Under the pieces are notes generated by a model. The model was not told where the DNA came from. It did not search any database and saw only the letters and a list, made by a program, of their open reading frames with translations. Made by a program: the position numbers and the translations under genes. Positions 4,796 through 6,998 of a DNA stretch of 6,998 nucleotides are shown here, in pieces. How positions within the stretch are numbered: the first letter of the stretch is position 1; each line of letters begins with the position of its first letter. The stretch comes from Verrucomicrobiaceae bacterium (lineage in GTDB: Bacteria > Verrucomicrobiota > Verrucomicrobiae > Verrucomicrobiales > Akkermansiaceae): NCBI GenBank assembly GCA_947372405.1, contig CANBTO010000263.1, forward strand, positions 1-6,998, in the 5' to 3' direction.

Positions 4796-6895
4796 ATGAA
4801 AACAACCCCTCTGGTTTCCCTCGCGGCGTTTGCCGTGATCCTGGCATCAGGTTGCGACAGGAAGTCCTCTGAAGCCGCACAAAAGATCGCCGAACTCGAA
4901 CGCAAGGCGAACGACGCCGCCCAGAAACAACAGGAACTCGAGCAGGAACTGCAGGAACGCAAACTCGCCGCCGAGCGTGATGAAATCGAACGCGAGCGCG
5001 CGAAGATCGAACAGGACCGTCTGGATCTCGAACAATCACAAAGCGACGCGGCGAGCGCGGAAGCGGAAAAGCTTCGCCAACGGGAACAGGACCTCGCCAC
5101 CCGCGAGGGAAAGCTGGAAATGCAGCAGTCCACACTGGATGAGAAACAAAGTGACCTCCAGCAGAAGGACCACCAGCTCAGCGCCAAGGACCGCGAGATC
5201 GCCGGCCGCGAGGCCCTCTTCAAGGAAGAGCGGAACCCACAACCGCAATCCGCCCCCGTCGGAGACTACGGCACATTTTATGAATCGCTGTCTCCCTACG
5301 GCTCATGGATTGAAATCCCCGTCTATGGTTATGTCTGGCAGCCCGTGATCGTCCGGGATGCCTCATGGCGTCCCTACTGCCACGGCCGCTGGGTCTGCAC
5401 CGACCATGGCTGGACCTGGATCTCGGACGAGCCATTTGGCTGGGCGGTCTATCATTACGGTCGCTGGACCCAACTCAGGGATCGCGGCTGGATCTGGGTG
5501 CCCGGCTGCGAGTGGGCGCCTTCATGGGTTTCCTGGCGCTCCTGCGGCACCCACATCGGTTGGGCTCCGCTGCCGCCGGAAACGCTCGCCTTCCGCGGCC
5601 GCCACTGGGATTCACGCGTGGACGTGGCCTGTGGCATCGGTGCTGCGTGGTTCAACTTTGTTGAGATCGCCCACTTCGGCGGTGGCGCATATCTCCACTG
5701 CCTGCCGGTAGCCCAGAACAACGTCATCTTCCAGCAAACCGTCAACATCACCAACATCTACACCCGCAACAACCGCGTCTTCTGCGGCGGCCCCAGCTAT
5801 GGCGACGTCTGCCGCCAGGCCAGCCACCCGCCGCCCTACTGCCGTCTCCAGTTGGACGGCAGCCATGCTCCTGCGGGCAGGCGTCCCCGTTTCCAAGGCG
5901 ATCTCCTCACCGTGGCCGCACCCAACATCGATGCTCCGTGGAACGAGGGGCTGAAACCTGGGAAAATCACCGGCCGCATCGAATCGGTTCAGGTGAACCG
6001 TGACAAGGAACCCGAGGCCGAACTGACGGAAGGTTTCATCAAGCACCGTGAGGAAAGCCGCCAGCAAGCCGATCTGGTGATCGCCGATCTCGGTGGCGCG
6101 GGGAAATTCAACCAGCACCGCATGGAACAGCTTGAATCGAATCGTCGTCAGACAAGGGACAGCACTCCTCGCGTCACCAGCAACCGCGTGACCGGATCGC
6201 GCCCTGCCGCTCCGGATCTAACGGGCAAACCCGCTGAAAGAACGCAACCTGGCCGGCAACCGCAGCAGCCACGACCCGATCAGGAACGTGCGAGCCATGA
6301 CGACAGGCCACCGGCCGGAATGAACCACGGGAAACCGGATGTGGTGAGAAACAATCCGGAACCTGTCCCGCAACCGGACGCGCAAAACGAACGGATCCGC
6401 AGGCAGCAACAGGCACAGGCCGAGCAGGAACGCCAGAACCAGGAGACCAGGCGCCCTGAGGAACAGATTCGCCGGGACAACGACAACATCAGGGTATTGC
6501 CAAAGGTCCCACCGCACGTGGACCCGAATGCCGAGCGTCAGCGCACGCAGCAGGAACAGCAAGCCGAGCGCGCGCGCCAGTTCCAGGAGCAACAGCAGGA
6601 AGCCCAGCGCCAGCGTGAACAGGCGCGCCAGCAACAGTTCGAGGCCGAGCAGCGCGAGAACGAACGCCAGCAGGCGGAAGTCCAGGCACAACGCGCCGCC
6701 CGCCAGCAACAGGACACACAGCGCCAGCGCGAACAGTCCCGCCCGCAACAGGAAGTCCAGCGTCCGCGTGACCAGCCGCGCCAGCAGCAACCGCAATCTC
6801 AGCCTCGCCAGCAACAGCCACAACAGCAGCCCTCGCAGAGGTCGCAGGGCTCCCAGCGGCAGAAACAACCCGGCGATGATCCGCGGCAGAACTGA
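4796..6895 (+). CDS. DUF6600 (YXWGXW-type) lipoprotein with coiled coil and glutamine-rich tail
   Basis: This 699-residue protein is a predicted lipoprotein of unknown function. ATG 4796 gives a short signal peptide ending LASGC, with C20 as the lipidated residue; GTG 4769, the upstream alternative, would add nine residues before it. Asp21 follows the cysteine, which in enteric bacteria signals retention in the inner membrane. Residues 24-146 are charged, heptad-like and free of proline, as expected for a long coiled coil. Residues 159-262 form a DUF6600 domain: FYESLSPYGSWIEIP (161-175), YGYVWQPV (177-184), WRPYCHGRWVCTDHGWTW (191-208), FGWAVYHYGRW (214-224), GWIWVPGCEWAPSWVSWR (231-248) and GWAPLPPE (255-262). 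A family-like Cys-containing extension continues to about 350. From about 480 to the end the chain is low-complexity, rich in Gln, Arg, Glu and Pro. It lies 63 nt after the regulator gene. A cell-envelope role, such as binding the cell wall or a polymer, is a guess. Confidence 0.85.
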   Translation: MKTTPLVSLAAFAVILASGCDRKSSEAAQKIAELERKANDAAQKQQELEQELQERKLAAERDEIERERAKIEQDRLDLEQSQSDAASAEAEKLRQREQDLATREGKLEMQQSTLDEKQSDLQQKDHQLSAKDREIAGREALFKEERNPQPQSAPVGDYGTFYESLSPYGSWIEIPVYGYVWQPVIVRDASWRPYCHGRWVCTDHGWTWISDEPFGWAVYHYGRWTQLRDRGWIWVPGCEWAPSWVSWRSCGTHIGWAPLPPETLAFRGRHWDSRVDVACGIGAAWFNFVEIAHFGGGAYLHCLPVAQNNVIFQQTVNITNIYTRNNRVFCGGPSYGDVCRQASHPPPYCRLQLDGSHAPAGRRPRFQGDLLTVAAPNIDAPWNEGLKPGKITGRIESVQVNRDKEPEAELTEGFIKHREESRQQADLVIADLGGAGKFNQHRMEQLESNRRQTRDSTPRVTSNRVTGSRPAAPDLTGKPAERTQPGRQPQQPRPDQERASHDDRPPAGMNHGKPDVVRNNPEPVPQPDAQNERIRRQQQAQAEQERQNQETRRPEEQIRRDNDNIRVLPKVPPHVDPNAERQRTQQEQQAERARQFQEQQQEAQRQREQARQQQFEAEQRENERQQAEVQAQRAARQQQDTQRQREQSRPQQEVQRPRDQPRQQQPQSQPRQQQPQQQPSQRSQGSQRQKQPGDDPRQN
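6533..6880 (+). repeat. Low-complexity glutamine-rich coding repeat
   Basis: This stretch of the lipoprotein gene encodes residues about 580-695, where roughly four in ten residues are glutamine, mixed with Arg, Glu, Ala and Pro. At DNA level it is built from degenerate copies of a CGCCAGCAACAG-like unit, for example at 6607, 6627, 6663, 6701 and 6779. Both CAG and CAA codons are used, so it is not a pure triplet run. The pattern suggests growth by duplication followed by drift. Length variation between strains would be expected. Confidence 0.6.
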
Positions 6896-6941
6896 AGCGA
6901 ACCGCAGGCATCTCTTTTGCTTCTTGGTCACTCGCAGCCAT

Positions 6942-6998
6942 TCCGCCACGCTGAGGCAGTACTTTGTGGATCCACAATAGAACTCCGCCACGCTGCGG
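6942..6998. repeat. Direct repeat pair flanking a 14-bp palindrome, cut by window edge
   Basis: TCCGCCACGCTGAGG (6942-6956) and TCCGCCACGCTGCGG (6984-6998) match at 14 of 15 positions, 42 nt apart. Between them is the perfect palindrome TTGTGGATCCACAA (6964-6977). In addition, CCGCAG (6902-6907) is the reverse complement of CTGCGG at the last six bases, so the structure may be bounded by short inverted ends. It begins shortly after the lipoprotein stop codon and contains no plausible gene. It may be part of a dispersed intergenic repeat or a small non-autonomous element. The right end is outside the window, so neither its extent nor its type can be decided. Confidence 0.45.

Noticed and set aside
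6218..6991. Open frame of 257 codons on the minus strand, very leucine-rich, looking like a membrane protein
   Set aside because: It is antisense to the glutamine-rich tail: CAG and CAA read backwards as CTG and TTG, which creates false leucine runs. The plus-strand reading has a lipobox, a known domain and continuous coding.

Overview
The window is about 7 kb of GC-rich bacterial chromosome with six protein genes, one of them cut by the left edge, and no RNA genes, CRISPR array or complete mobile element. The gene types point to the phylum Verrucomicrobiota, probably near Luteolibacter or Haloferula: a secreted CAP-domain protein with a jelly-roll-like tail, a DUF6600 (YXWGXW-type) lipoprotein, and a SufR-like helix-turn-helix protein. 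This placement is inference from recalled family content and was not checked by a search.

Left part (2-1280, + strand): the 3' end of dnaJ (Hsp40 co-chaperone) is followed 43 nt later by rsmE (16S rRNA m3U1498 methyltransferase). The short gap holds a 9-bp hairpin. The two genes are probably co-transcribed, an arrangement known from other bacteria.

Middle (1405-3957): a 644-residue secreted CAP-domain protein on the + strand starts at GTG after 124 nt of non-coding DNA. It ends 21 nt from the end of gmk (guanylate kinase), which runs the opposite way, so the two are convergent.

Right part (4085-6895, + strand): gmk is divergent, across a 127-nt gap, from a gene for a SufR-like winged-helix regulator that lacks the usual C-terminal cysteines. 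The regulator is followed 63 nt later by a 699-residue lipoprotein with a coiled coil, a tryptophan-rich DUF6600 domain and a long glutamine-rich tail. The pair may be functionally linked, but only their adjacency shows this. The last 100 bases hold a 15-bp direct repeat around a 14-bp perfect palindrome, which may be the edge of a dispersed intergenic repeat.

Most of the window is housekeeping. The less ordinary parts are the regulator, the composite lipoprotein and the repeat at the right edge. None of the five visible gene starts has a clear Shine-Dalgarno sequence. I found no evidence for a complete, previously undescribed system.
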